This document shows, in pieces, positions 27,587 through 37,013 of a stretch of DNA of 64,000 nt (position 1 is its first letter; each line of letters starts with the position of its first letter). The notes under the pieces were generated by a model. It saw only the letters and a program-made list of their open reading frames with translations. It was not told where the DNA came from and made no database searches. The stretch comes from Streptomyces xanthophaeus (lineage in GTDB: Bacteria > Actinomycetota > Actinomycetes > Streptomycetales > Streptomycetaceae), in assembly GCF_000725805.1 (NCBI RefSeq), contig NZ_JOFT01000011.1, forward strand, positions 248,001-312,000, read 5' to 3'. The translations under genes were made by a program, and so were the position numbers.

Positions 27587-28546
27587 ATGGAGAAGAACAC
27601 GCAGACCCAGCAGCCCGGCCCGCACCCCGCCCTCACCGGCCGGATCGCGCTCGTCGCCGGGGCGACCCGCGGCGCCGGACGCGCCCTCGCCGTCGAACTC
27701 GGCCGCGCCGGCGCCACCGTCTACGTCACCGGCCGCACCACCCGCGAGAGCGCCAGTGAGGTCGGCCGGACCACGGAGACCATCGAGGAGACCGCGGAGC
27801 TGGTCACGGCAGCCGGCGGGACCGGCATCGCGGTTCCCACCGACCACCTCGACGAGGACCGGGTGCGCGCCCTCGTCGCACGCATCGACCGCGAACAGGG
27901 CCGCCTCGACATCCTCGTCAACGACCTCTGGGGCGGCGAGCACCTGCTCTCGAACTCCGTCTTCGGCAAGAAGAGCTGGGAGACACCGCTCGCGGACGGC
28001 CTGCGCATCCTCGAACTCGGGGTGCGCTCGCACGTGATCACGGCGGCGCTCGCCCTCCCGCTCCTGGTCCGCTCGGACGCGCCGCTGCACGTGGAGGTCA
28101 CCGACGGCACGGCGGTCTCCAACCGCCGCTACCGCGAGAACCTCTACTACGACCTCGCCAAGAACGCCCCGATCCGGATCGCCTTCGGACTGGGCGAGGA
28201 ACTGGCGGAGTACGGGGGCACGGCGGTCGCCGTCACCCCGGGCTTCCTGCGGTCGGAGCAGATGCTCACCCACTTCGGCGTGACCGAGGAGAACTGGCGC
28301 GACGCCGTCGCCCAGGAGCCCGGATTCGCCGTCGCCGAGTCCCCGCACTACCTGGGCCGCGCCGTCGCCGCGCTGGCCGCCGACCCGGACCGGGCCGCCC
28401 GCTGGAACGGCAGGTCCACCTCCAGTGCGGAGCTGGCCCGGATCTATGACGTGCGGGACGTGGACGGCAGCCGGCCGGACGCCTGGGCGTACTTCGAGGA
28501 CGTGGTGCACGGCGGGAAGGCGGCCTCGCCCGACGACTACCGCTGA
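27587..28546 (+). CDS. SDR-family oxidoreductase (paralogue 1)
   Basis: 319 aa. Rossmann motif VAGATRGAGRALAVEL (variant of TGxxxGxG) and VYVTGRT with a basic residue that favours NADP. The NNAG-equivalent reads LVNDLWGG, and the active-site Tyr/Lys lies in YYDLAKNA. A C-terminal extension has GFLRSEQMLTHFGVTEENWRD. It is about 40% identical by eye with the SDR at 29972, sharing the unusual NDxWG and TEDNWRD motifs. The ATG at 27587 lies directly behind the inverted repeat. It converges with the WYL regulator, with a 10-bp overlap of ends. Confidence 0.9.
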   Translation: MEKNTQTQQPGPHPALTGRIALVAGATRGAGRALAVELGRAGATVYVTGRTTRESASEVGRTTETIEETAELVTAAGGTGIAVPTDHLDEDRVRALVARIDREQGRLDILVNDLWGGEHLLSNSVFGKKSWETPLADGLRILELGVRSHVITAALALPLLVRSDAPLHVEVTDGTAVSNRRYRENLYYDLAKNAPIRIAFGLGEELAEYGGTAVAVTPGFLRSEQMLTHFGVTEENWRDAVAQEPGFAVAESPHYLGRAVAALAADPDRAARWNGRSTSSAELARIYDVRDVDGSRPDAWAYFEDVVHGGKAASPDDYR

Positions 28547-29571
28547 TCCTGCGGATCGTCGCCGTACAGGGCGGCGAGGGCCTGCGCGTGGTCGCGGAAG
28601 CGGGCGCGCAGGCCCTCCGGGGCCAGTACCTCCGCATCCGTGCCCAGCCCGGTCAGCTGTGCGAAGGCGACGTCCTGCGACTCCACCGGCAGTTCGACGG
28701 TGACCCGCCCGGCGGAGTCGGGTGCGGAAGCGGAGGCGAGGGCCTCGGCGACACCGGCGGGGTCCGTCTCGGCGGGCAGGCGGCGCAGGCCCCGCTCGGT
28801 CAGGCGTACGGTGACGGTCGAGCGCAGCAGTGCCCGCGCGAATCCGGCGGCGTGCGCCTCCCAGTGCGCGGCCAGGTCGAAGGACGGGCTGCGGACGAAG
28901 GGGCCGTCGGCGCCGGGGGCGGGTGCGAGGGCCGTGACGCGGTCGACGCGGTAGGTGCGCCAGGCTCCGTCGCCGCCGTCCGGCCCTCCCGGGATGCGGC
29001 CCACCACGTACCAGACCCCCGCCTTGAGGACGAGCCCGTGCGGCTCCAGCAGGCGGGTCACCGTACGGGGCGGCTCCCCGTCGCGGCCCGGCCGGGCGTA
29101 GGCCAGCTCGACGGTGCGGTCGGACCACACGGCCCGGGCCAGATCCGGCAGCAGCTCCGGGGCCGACGGCTCGCGGAACCAGGCCGGTGCGTCGAGGTGG
29201 AAGCGGCGCGCAGAGGACTCGGCCGCCTCGCGCAGGGACGGCAGCAGGGTGGCCGCCAGCTTCAGCCGCGCCGTGTCCGCCGCGTCCGACAGCCCGAGGT
29301 CGCGCAGGGCCGCGGGCAGTCCGGAGAGGTACAGCGTCTCCGCCTCGGTGGGACGGAGGGTGGTGAGCCGGGTCCGGTAGCCCGGTGCCAGGTGGTAGCC
29401 GCCCGTGCGGCCGCGCTCGGACCGGACGGGAACGCCCGCCTCCTGCAGTGCCTGGGCGTCGCGGATCACGGTGCGCTCGGAGACCTCCAGCTCGCGGGCG
29501 AGCGCGGCGGCGGTCAGGCCGGGGCTCGACTGGACGAGGAGGGCCATACGGATGAGGCGGGCGGCGCGCAT
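28537..29571 (-). CDS. WYL-domain transcriptional regulator (YafY/DeoR-like)
   Basis: 344 aa. An N-terminal HTH_11 winged helix (AARLIRMALLVQSSPGLTAAALARELEVSERTVIRDAQAL) with wing GRTGGYHLAPGYRTRL. The WYL domain at about residues 140-230 contains LEPHGLVLKAGVWYVVGRI and WRTYRVDRVTAL; a WCX-like C-terminal domain follows. The start at 29571 begins exactly at the HTH. WYL proteins sense nucleic-acid or small ligands and usually control neighbours. Here it lies between two paralogous SDR genes and near the inverted repeat at 27544. Confidence 0.93.
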   Translation of the reverse strand: MRAARLIRMALLVQSSPGLTAAALARELEVSERTVIRDAQALQEAGVPVRSERGRTGGYHLAPGYRTRLTTLRPTEAETLYLSGLPAALRDLGLSDAADTARLKLAATLLPSLREAAESSARRFHLDAPAWFREPSAPELLPDLARAVWSDRTVELAYARPGRDGEPPRTVTRLLEPHGLVLKAGVWYVVGRIPGGPDGGDGAWRTYRVDRVTALAPAPGADGPFVRSPSFDLAAHWEAHAAGFARALLRSTVTVRLTERGLRRLPAETDPAGVAEALASASAPDSAGRVTVELPVESQDVAFAQLTGLGTDAEVLAPEGLRARFRDHAQALAALYGDDPQDQR

Positions 29572-29685
29572 GGTCCAAGGATCGCGGACCGGGGCCCGTA
29601 TGCGGCCCCGCCCGCTCCGTTCCGGCGCCGCCGGGCGCCGCGGGGTCGTCGTGACCCCGCACGGGCACCCGGCGTTGTTCCCGTC

Positions 29686-29877
29686 ATGGACGAGACCCTG
29701 GACCTGCTGGACGTACTCCTCGACGGCGTGAGCGAACCGCGCCTGAAGCTGATCAGTGCCGACGAGGCGCGCGCCCTGATGGTGCTCCTCACCCTGCTCG
29801 ACGACGACGGGCAGCACGAGGACCTCCGCCGGGTCGCGGACGACATGCGGTGCCGCATCGCCTCCCGCCTCACCTGA
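29686..29877 (+). CDS. Small acidic helical protein
   Basis: 63 aa, shorter than usual annotation limits. MDETLDLLDVLLDGVSEPRL then ADEARALMVLLTLLDDDGQ and DLRRVADDMRCRIASRL predict three amphipathic helices. It is acidic and Leu-rich and has one Cys. There is no clear family. The third-position GC bias of the frame is strong, supporting translation. It diverges from the WYL gene. Confidence 0.6.
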   Translation: MDETLDLLDVLLDGVSEPRLKLISADEARALMVLLTLLDDDGQHEDLRRVADDMRCRIASRLT

Positions 29878-29971
29878 CCCGGCCCCGTCGCCGACGGAGA
29901 TCAGGGGCGGGCGGTGCGGGACCCGCGAGCCGGTTCCACCGGGGCGCACCGCTTCCTGGGATAGTCGCCGC

Positions 29972-30898
29972 ATGATGTGGTCCCCGGATCCCGAGGCATT
30001 GCGCGGTCGCGTCGCCGTCGTGGCGGGAGCCACGCGCGGTGCGGGGCGCGGGTTCGCCGCCGCGCTGGGGGAAGCCGGTGCGACGGTGATCTGCACGGGC
30101 CGGAGCAGCATGCAGGGCAGGTCGGGCTCCGACTACGACCGGCCGGAGACCGTCGAGGAGACGGCGGAGCTCGTCACCCGGCTCGGCGGGACGGGGATCG
30201 CGGTCCAGGTCGACCACCTCGATCCCGGGCAGGTACAGGCGCTGGCCGGGCGCCTGCGCCGCGACCACGGCCGCATCGATGTGCTGGTCAACGACATCTG
30301 GGGGGCCGAACTCCTCAAGGGCGGCCCCGCGCAGTGGAACACGCCGCTGTGGGAGCACGACCTCGACGACGGCCTGCGGATCCTGCGGCTCGCCGTCGAC
30401 ACGCACCTGATCACCTCGCACCACCTGCTGCCCCTGCTGATCGCCGAACCCGGGGGCCTGCTCGTCGAAGTGACCGACGGCACGACCGCGATCAACGCGG
30501 ACCGGTACCGGATCTCGGTCTTCTACGACCTGGCCAAAGCCGCAGTGAACCGCCTGGCCTTCTCACAGGGGCACGAGCTGGAGCCGTACGGGGCCACCGC
30601 CGTCGCCGTCAGCCCCGGCTGGCTCCGCTCCGAGATGATGCTCGACAACTTCGGCGTCACGGAGGACAACTGGCGCGACGCGCTCCTCCCGGACAGGAGC
30701 GGCGGCCTCCCCACCGCCCCGGAGGGCTTCGCGCGGTCCGAGTCTCCGCGCTACGTGGGCCGGGGCGTCGCGGCCCTGGCCGCCGACCCGGGCCGCGCCC
30801 GGTGGAACCAGCAGTCGGTCACCTCCGCGGCGCTGGCCCGGGCCTACGGGTGCACCGACGTCGACGGCACCCGGCCAGACGGCTGGAGCACACGGTGA
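29972..30898 (+). CDS. SDR-family oxidoreductase (paralogue 2)
   Basis: 308 aa. Cofactor motif VAGATRGAGRGFAAAL, VICTGRS, LVNDIWGAELL, YDLAKAAVNRLA (Tyr/Lys) and GWLRSEMMLDNFGVTEDNWRD. It shares the NDxWG and VTEDNWRD signatures and the DVDGTRPD C-terminal motif with the SDR at 27587. The pair is thus a local duplication or a conserved two-enzyme set around the WYL regulator. The ATGATG start leaves one residue of ambiguity. No inverted repeat like the one at 27544 precedes it. Confidence 0.9.
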   Translation: MMWSPDPEALRGRVAVVAGATRGAGRGFAAALGEAGATVICTGRSSMQGRSGSDYDRPETVEETAELVTRLGGTGIAVQVDHLDPGQVQALAGRLRRDHGRIDVLVNDIWGAELLKGGPAQWNTPLWEHDLDDGLRILRLAVDTHLITSHHLLPLLIAEPGGLLVEVTDGTTAINADRYRISVFYDLAKAAVNRLAFSQGHELEPYGATAVAVSPGWLRSEMMLDNFGVTEDNWRDALLPDRSGGLPTAPEGFARSESPRYVGRGVAALAADPGRARWNQQSVTSAALARAYGCTDVDGTRPDGWSTR

Positions 30899-31350
30899 GT
30901 GTCGTACGCCACACGGCCTGACCCCGTCGGGCGGGACCGACGGGCGGTCCGCCGGAGCGTTGCGGGCGTGTCTCGGAGCATCAACAGCCCGTCACTGTGA
31001 CCGAACCCACAGACCCCGGCCGGCAACACCACCCCGCCTGCGGTCCTGCGGACCGTCAGGGGCGGGATCGGCGCCCCCTGCACCGGAGTCCACCGCGCGC
31101 GGGCCGGAGGAACACCCCTGCACCACCGCGTCGCGCGCACCACCCAAGCACGGCCAAAACGGACTAATTCCGCCATACGTCACATACGACTGGGTTTAAT
31201 TCCATAAGCCTCTTGATGCTGTGTCAGCCACCAGCACGCGGGTCATAATCGGGCCCGGTCGTCGCCTGAAGCGGTGGAGTCATCGGGGCACCGGCTCACC
31301 CCCTCCCCCAGCGGAATCCCGCACCGGACCGATCCCCCAAGGCGTTCTCG
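30899..31350. promoter_or_regulatory. Upstream region of the secreted PIG-L gene
   Basis: 452 bp without a convincing gene. It includes a near-perfect odd palindrome GTCACTGTGAC (30991-31001) and an AT-rich block at about 31160-31215 (GGTTTAATTCCATAAGCC) that probably holds the promoter. The leader from there to the start at 31351 is about 130 nt and Pro/Arg-coding in all frames. Confidence 0.4.
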
Positions 31351-33486
31351 ATGTCCCTGGTCAGCCGCCCCCGCCTCGCGGCCCTGCTCACCACGCTCAC
31401 CGTCGGCGCCGCCGGGGTGACGACCTTGGCGTACGGCCACGGGAACGCGCAGCACCCACCTGCGTCGGCGGCGTCCGCGGCGACGCTGCGTCCGAGTGTG
31501 ACCGGCGGCACGGTCCTCCAGGTCGTCGCACATCCCGACGACGACCTCTTCTTCATGAACCCCGACCTGAGCCGCTCCATATCGACCGGCGTCAAGGTCG
31601 CCACCGTCTACCTGACCTCCGGCGAGTCCGACGGCAGGAACGAGGCCCACAGCCCGCACCTGCAGGACCCCGCACGTCCCGCCGACCACGCCGCCTACGC
31701 GGAGGCCCGGCAGAACGGCATACGGGCCGCCTACGCCCAGATGGCCACGGGCGACCGCACCAGCGCCTGGCAGCGCACATCCGTCCCCACCGCCGGCGGG
31801 GGGAACGCCGAGGTGGACGTCCTCGTCGCGCGGCCCGAGGTCAACCTGGTGTGGATGCAGCTGCGCGAGGCCCGCAGCATCTCCGGCGACAATCCGGACA
31901 GCCTCCGCGGCCTGTGGGACGGCAAGGTGCCCGCCCTGGGTGCCCAGCTGACGTCCGGGACGCCGGTCGCGCCCTGGTTCTCGTACACCAAGGAGCAGGC
32001 GGTCGAGGCCATAGCGGACGTCTTCGCGATGTACCGGCCGACGACGATACGGACCCAGGACCCGACGCCCGGCCGGGCGCAGGGCGGCGGGGCGTTCCTC
32101 GACCACCAGGACCACATGTACGGCGCCCGCTTCGCGCAGGCCGCGGCCGAACGCTATGCGCGCTCCACGGACCGGCCGCATTTCTCGGTCCAGAACTACG
32201 TGAGCTACCCCAACAGCTCCCTGCCTCCGACGCTCGACCCGCAGACGGCCGAGGAGAAGCTCGGCTACCTCAAGACCTACGCCTGGACGGACCACCAGGA
32301 CTGGTGCGGGAGCCCGGCCGGCTGCGGCGACCGCAAGACCGCGACCCGGCCCACCGGCGCCGGATGGAACCAGACGATCCGCTACAGCCGGAATGACGGC
32401 ACCTCCTGGATGACCGAGGGCGTCTCCGGCCGGCTGTGGGCCTTCGCCGCCCTGGACGGCCGGATGGCGCACTGGTCGCGCACCAGCCCCCAAGCCCCTT
32501 GGCAGGGGCCCCTGTTCCTTCCCGGCTCCGGGATCGACGCGGGGGCGACGGCGGTCCGGCTCCCCGACGGCAGGATCGCGGTCTTCGGCACCCGCACCAC
32601 CCTCGGCACCACCCCCCAGGCGTACGGGCGCGACCTCGTGTACGCCGTCCAGGCCGCACCCGACGGCGCCTTCGGCCCGTGGCAGTCGCTGGGCACTCCG
32701 GACACCGGCGACGTCTCCGGCACTTCGGCGATCAGCACCCCGGCCGTCGCCGTGGACGACGCGGGCCGGATGACCGTGTACGTCCGCGACTCGGCGCGCA
32801 CCCTCCGCGCCCGCGCCCAGGCGGACCCGGACTCCGGCTTCGGCGCGTGGCAGGCCCTCGGCGGCTCCGGCCTGCAGGGCCAGCCGGTCACCGCGACGGA
32901 CGCTACGGGGCGGCGCCACGTGTACGCGGCCACGGACCGGTCCGTGCTGGCCTGGGTCCAGCCCACGCCGGACGCCCCGTTCGGCGGTCCCGTCCCGACC
33001 GGGCTGCCGGCGACCACCGGTCCGCTCTCGGCGAGCCCGCAGGGCGACGGCGTCCGCCTGTACTTCCGCCGCCCCGGCACGGGCACCGTCGGGACGGTCC
33101 TGGTCGGCGCGGGCGGGCCGGCGCCCACGTTCTCCGCGGTCACCGAGGCGGGCGGCACGGGCGGCTACGGCGCCGTCGGCGTCGCGGGCGGCCTGCTCAC
33201 GGGCCGCGCGGGCGCGGGCACGGTCGGCGTGTCGGGCCCGGACGGCACCTCGTCCTGGTACGAGTCCCAGATGCACTACACGGGCGCACCGGCCGCCGTG
33301 GCCGAGCCGGACGGCACGGCCGTCGCCGCAGCCCTCGGTCTGGACGCCGCCCTGCACATCACGACGGCGCCCGCAGCAGGGTCCGAGCCGCTCGGCAGTC
33401 TGCCGCCCTCCTCTCCGTGGCACCGGGCGGTGCTGCCGTCGACGGTCGCGCAGGCCGCTCGCACGGGCTCCGGGGGCCAGCGCTGA
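31351..33486 (+). CDS. Secreted PIG-L-family deacetylase with C-terminal propeller-like domain
   Basis: 711 aa. An N-terminal signal (basic start, LLTTLTVGAAGVTTLA) is followed by the PIG-L/LmbE core with metal motif AHPDDDLFF (H61, D63, D64), YLTSGESDGRN, and second metal region DHQDHMYGARF (HxxDH). From about residue 350 onward there are about five WxxxxGxxxxAxP-type sheets (AFGPWQSLGTPDTG, FGAWQALGGSGLQG, DGRIAVFGTR) as in five-bladed tachylectin/PLL-like propellers. This suggests zinc-dependent deacetylation of an extracellular N-acetyl sugar, with the propeller for glycan binding. Confidence 0.9.
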   Translation: MSLVSRPRLAALLTTLTVGAAGVTTLAYGHGNAQHPPASAASAATLRPSVTGGTVLQVVAHPDDDLFFMNPDLSRSISTGVKVATVYLTSGESDGRNEAHSPHLQDPARPADHAAYAEARQNGIRAAYAQMATGDRTSAWQRTSVPTAGGGNAEVDVLVARPEVNLVWMQLREARSISGDNPDSLRGLWDGKVPALGAQLTSGTPVAPWFSYTKEQAVEAIADVFAMYRPTTIRTQDPTPGRAQGGGAFLDHQDHMYGARFAQAAAERYARSTDRPHFSVQNYVSYPNSSLPPTLDPQTAEEKLGYLKTYAWTDHQDWCGSPAGCGDRKTATRPTGAGWNQTIRYSRNDGTSWMTEGVSGRLWAFAALDGRMAHWSRTSPQAPWQGPLFLPGSGIDAGATAVRLPDGRIAVFGTRTTLGTTPQAYGRDLVYAVQAAPDGAFGPWQSLGTPDTGDVSGTSAISTPAVAVDDAGRMTVYVRDSARTLRARAQADPDSGFGAWQALGGSGLQGQPVTATDATGRRHVYAATDRSVLAWVQPTPDAPFGGPVPTGLPATTGPLSASPQGDGVRLYFRRPGTGTVGTVLVGAGGPAPTFSAVTEAGGTGGYGAVGVAGGLLTGRAGAGTVGVSGPDGTSSWYESQMHYTGAPAAVAEPDGTAVAAALGLDAALHITTAPAAGSEPLGSLPPSSPWHRAVLPSTVAQAARTGSGGQR

Positions 33487-33494
33487 ACGGCGCC

Positions 33495-34970
33495 CTACGG
33501 CCGTAGGGGCGGGGTGGGGAGCGCCGTGCCGTCCAGCGCCACGAGGGCCAGGACGGTGATGGAGCCGGTCCATGCAAGGGGGGCGACCGAGGCGGGCCTG
33601 CCCTCCTTGTCCACCTTCTCCGGCAGCTCGCCGAGCGGGTTCCGTTTGGAGAGCACCCAGTCCAGGACCGGTCCCGCCTTCGCGGTCCGCCCCGTGGCGG
33701 CCCAGGCGAGCGCGAAGAAGGCCGTACTGGGCGTCCAGGCGTTCCCGCCCCAGGGAGCCATGGGGTCGTTCCCGGGGGTCAGCCCCCCGTTGGGCAGGAG
33801 GAGCGCCCGGTACGTGGTGTCCAGTGCGGCGGGCAGACCGGCGGGGGCCTCGTTGAAGGGGGGCGCCATGAAGGCCACCGCGCTGTCGTGGCCGTGCCGC
33901 CCGTCGAGGGTGCGCTGGTATCCGAGGCGGGCGAACTGCGCGGAGATCCCGGCGGAGAGCCGCCGGGCGGCCCTGGTCCAGCGCGCGGCGTCGTCCGGCC
34001 GGTCCGTCTCCCGGGCGAGGTCCGCGGCGGCGTTGAGCCCGGCGAGCAGGGGCGCGGCCGTGCCGATGTTCGTCGTGGTCGTCATGAGCTCCCAGTAGTC
34101 GGGGGAGGCCGGGGGCAGCCCGTCCCTGCGCAGGGCCCCGGCCGCATGGTCGGCCGCCTTGCGGATCATCGGGTAGAGGGGGGCCAGCCGGGCGCTGCGG
34201 GTGGCCGCAGGTGCCGTCCGGTACCACTGCCAGGTGGCCCAGGGGACCCAGCCGTTGGCGTCGAGCTGCCAGCGCCGGCCGTCGGGCGGGCCGGATCCGT
34301 CGAGTTTCGTCCGCGCGTGCCAGGTGCCGTCCTTGCGCTGGGTCGCGGCGCTGTAGCGCAGGATCCGGTAGGCCTCGGCGTCATGGCCGGTGTGCGCGAA
34401 CGCGGCGGAGGCGAAGCTGGAATCGCGCGGCCAGGAGTACATCCAGCCGGGGCTCCATCCCGCCGCCAAGGCTCCGTTCGGCCGGAGCAGCGCGCGCATG
34501 GACAGCAGGGCCCGCTCGGCGGCCGCGCGCTGCGCGGGCGACCTGCCCGGGACGCGGCCGGAGGCCAGCCAGGCCCGGCTCTGCACGATCTGCTGCCACG
34601 CCCGCGGATCGTGCGGGGCGACCACGGCCGACGTCGTCCGGCCGGCCGGGAGGTACATGAGCCGGCCGGAAGCCAGCCGCAGGACGCTGCTCCCCTCGAC
34701 GTACCGCGCGCCCCTGGCGACGGTCGGCGGAACGCCTTCGGCAGCGGTCGTGTTGGACAGGAGGCCGACGGCGGGCGCGACGAGCAGGCCCAGCGGCGCG
34801 TAACTGCGCTCGGCCACGCCCTGGCCCTGATGGCCCACGGGCCGGACGAACACCGACCGCGCCGCGCCCGCGGGCCGCCCCGGGTCGTGGCGCTCTGCGC
34901 CCATGGGAGCGGCGCCGCCCGCCATGAGCGCGGTGACGACCACCCAGCAGCCGAGCAGCGCACCGGGCAT
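33495..34970 (-). CDS. Secreted glycoside-hydrolase-family-15-like protein
   Basis: 491 aa. The ATG at 34970 follows GGAGGGAG and gives a hydrophobic N-terminal signal (GALLGCWVVVTALMAGGAA). An (alpha/alpha)6-type domain follows, with the glucoamylase-like motif MYSWPRDSSFASAAFAHTG, DGTWHARTKLDG, DANGWVPWATWQWY, SPDYWELM and a late APWGGNAWTPSTAFFALAWA. The RDxSF and W/E positions are those used for substrate binding and catalysis in GH15. The substrate is probably an oligosaccharide outside the cell. It is convergent with the PIG-L gene, with only 8 bp between stops, around a 16-bp palindrome (33493-33508). Confidence 0.8.
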   Translation of the reverse strand: MPGALLGCWVVVTALMAGGAAPMGAERHDPGRPAGAARSVFVRPVGHQGQGVAERSYAPLGLLVAPAVGLLSNTTAAEGVPPTVARGARYVEGSSVLRLASGRLMYLPAGRTTSAVVAPHDPRAWQQIVQSRAWLASGRVPGRSPAQRAAAERALLSMRALLRPNGALAAGWSPGWMYSWPRDSSFASAAFAHTGHDAEAYRILRYSAATQRKDGTWHARTKLDGSGPPDGRRWQLDANGWVPWATWQWYRTAPAATRSARLAPLYPMIRKAADHAAGALRRDGLPPASPDYWELMTTTTNIGTAAPLLAGLNAAADLARETDRPDDAARWTRAARRLSAGISAQFARLGYQRTLDGRHGHDSAVAFMAPPFNEAPAGLPAALDTTYRALLLPNGGLTPGNDPMAPWGGNAWTPSTAFFALAWAATGRTAKAGPVLDWVLSKRNPLGELPEKVDKEGRPASVAPLAWTGSITVLALVALDGTALPTPPLRP

Positions 34971-35244
34971 CTTCGCTCCCTCCGCCGTTGTCGCCGGGCC
35001 GCGTCCGTACGGGCCCGGAGTCCCCATCCTGGGAGAGCCGGTCGGAGGCCGCCACGGAACACCGGCCGCGCGGGTGAGCAGGACGGCCGAGGGGCCCCGA
35101 GGCTGCGTACGCGGCCTGGTCCACCCGGGATGCCGGGTGCGGCGAAGCGTGCACATCATGGGTGCTCGCGGGCCCTGCGGTCACCGCAGCCGACGGGCGC
35201 CACGGCCGCCCCGGTGGCCGGGCCCCACGGCGAAGGGGTGGTGG

Positions 35245-36837
35245 ATGAGCACTGCTGCGGTCGAGGGCGAGGACGTCCGGACCCCTGCCTCCGCGGTGGG
35301 CCACGAAGGCGGCCGCCGCCCCGTCCTGCGCGGCCTCCTCCCCGCGACCGGGGCGACGCTCGTCGCGGCGGCCGGGGCCCTGGTCGCCGTCGGCTGCTTC
35401 CTCGGCCTCTACGTGCGGCCCACGTCCGACGACTGGTGCGCCGCGTGGAAGGCCCGCGATCTGGGGGTCCTGGGGATCACGTCGGACTTCTACATGACCC
35501 AGAACGGCAGGATCGCGAACGCCTTCCTGAGCGGCGTCGTCTACGGCGACGGGCTGACCGGCACCAAGGTGCTGCCGGCGCTCATCGCCGCCTCCTTCAC
35601 GGTCGGACTGGTCCTGCTGGGGCGTCACTTCGTGCGGTTCCTCGGCGGCCGGCCCCGGGTGCTGGTCCTGACCGCCTGCGCGCTGGTCGTCCAGGCACTG
35701 CTCTACTTCGGGGGCACCCGCAGCTACCAGGTACTGCTGTGGGCCCCGGCCACGATCTCCCACACCCTGCCGAGCGTCATCGGCCTGTGGGCACTGCTGC
35801 TGGCCATCAGGACCGTGCACCATCCCCGGGCCGCCGTCCGCAGGGCCGGATGCGCCGCGGCGTTCCTCATCGGCTTCGCGCTCGGCACCCTGAGCGAGCC
35901 GTTCGCGCTCGTCGCAGGGCTGCTCGCCGGCGCGGTCGGGCTGCTCTGCCTGCCCCGCTTCGGCCTGGCCCGGAACTGGCATCCGTTCACCTGGTGCCTG
36001 CTCTGGTGCGCGGGCCTCGTCTGCGGTCTGGTCGCGCTCTACACCTCCCCCGGCGCCCGGTGGCGCAGGGCCCAGCAGCCGGACAAGGAGTCCTTGCTGT
36101 CCATGGGCGAACTCCGGGGCACCGTCGGGGACTGGCTGCAGATGTGGGGTTCCGTCACCGGCCAGTGGGCCTATCTCGGAGCCGCCGCGGCGGGTGTGCT
36201 GCTGGGCCTGGCGAGCCGCCTGCGCGGGCCTGCGTCCGCGCACGGCAAGCGCGAGCGGGAACAGGGGCGCGGGCAGGGAGCGGAGCAGGGGCGGGAGCAG
36301 GGGCTGCGGCGCGTGGTCCCGCGCAGGATGCTGGTCTCCGTGCTGCTGCTCCCGGTGCCCGTGGTGGTGCTGGGCTCCTTCGCCGTGGTGGTGGGCCTGC
36401 GCAGCGGATACGGGCCGAGCGGGTGGACGTACGCCCGTACCTGGACGAGCTTCCTCGTCCCCATGGAGCTGGCGCTCTGCGGCTACGGCGCACTGCTGGG
36501 GGCGTGGGGCGGGCGGCTGCTGCCGGGCCACCGCAACGCCGCCGCGTCCTTGGTGGCGGCCACCGTGGCGGCGGGCGCGCTGGCGCTCGCCTCGGTGGCC
36601 GCGCTCGTCCCGGAGGTCCAGCGGCTGACGACCACCACGGTCGCGCGTTCCGTGGCCTGGGACGCCCAGAACGCCCGGATCGGGGCCGAGGCGGCGCGGG
36701 GCGCCACGGACGTGGGCTACCGGCCCCTGTACATCGGCAGTCTCGCCGAGCCCTTCTTCACCGGGGACTACGGCCGGGACTGGGTCGCCGCCTGCGTGTC
36801 GAAGTGGTACGGGGTCGACCGGATCCACCGCCTCTGA
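35245..36837 (+). CDS. Polytopic membrane protein (DUF6056-like)
   Basis: 530 aa with about ten hydrophobic segments. The first is at residues 33-55 and is followed by the motif RPTSDDWCAAW in the first outer loop. Later come ISHTLPSVIGLWALLLAI, GTLSEPFALVAGLLAGAVGLL and VPMELALCGYGALLGAW. A charged Glu/Gln/Arg cytoplasmic loop (about residues 330-355) carries simple EQGR repeats. The fold resembles GT-C-like glycosyltransferase scaffolds of the DUF6056 group, in which the SDD(W) acidic pair is conserved. The ATG at 35245 is chosen behind GAAGGGG. No polysaccharide genes adjoin. Confidence 0.75.
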   Translation: MSTAAVEGEDVRTPASAVGHEGGRRPVLRGLLPATGATLVAAAGALVAVGCFLGLYVRPTSDDWCAAWKARDLGVLGITSDFYMTQNGRIANAFLSGVVYGDGLTGTKVLPALIAASFTVGLVLLGRHFVRFLGGRPRVLVLTACALVVQALLYFGGTRSYQVLLWAPATISHTLPSVIGLWALLLAIRTVHHPRAAVRRAGCAAAFLIGFALGTLSEPFALVAGLLAGAVGLLCLPRFGLARNWHPFTWCLLWCAGLVCGLVALYTSPGARWRRAQQPDKESLLSMGELRGTVGDWLQMWGSVTGQWAYLGAAAAGVLLGLASRLRGPASAHGKREREQGRGQGAEQGREQGLRRVVPRRMLVSVLLLPVPVVVLGSFAVVVGLRSGYGPSGWTYARTWTSFLVPMELALCGYGALLGAWGGRLLPGHRNAAASLVAATVAAGALALASVAALVPEVQRLTTTTVARSVAWDAQNARIGAEAARGATDVGYRPLYIGSLAEPFFTGDYGRDWVAACVSKWYGVDRIHRL

Positions 36838-37013
36838 GCGGCTGCGCGGACGGGCTGCTCGGAGAGGCTGTTGCCCGGTGCCCTTGCAGTCGCCCCCTGC
36901 CGCCCACGGTACGCAGGCCCGCCCGCCGCCGCGCCGATCGGTGCGGGATCGGGGCGGGATGGGCGACGGATGGCGGGTGACCCTCCAGGTGGGGGCCGTG
37001 AGGATGGTCGCCA

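Noticed and set aside
30991..31001. GTCACTGTGAC palindrome as a second copy of the 27544 operator
   Set aside because: Only the GTCAC/GTGAC core is shared and the arm order and spacing differ; not enough to link it with the WYL regulator.
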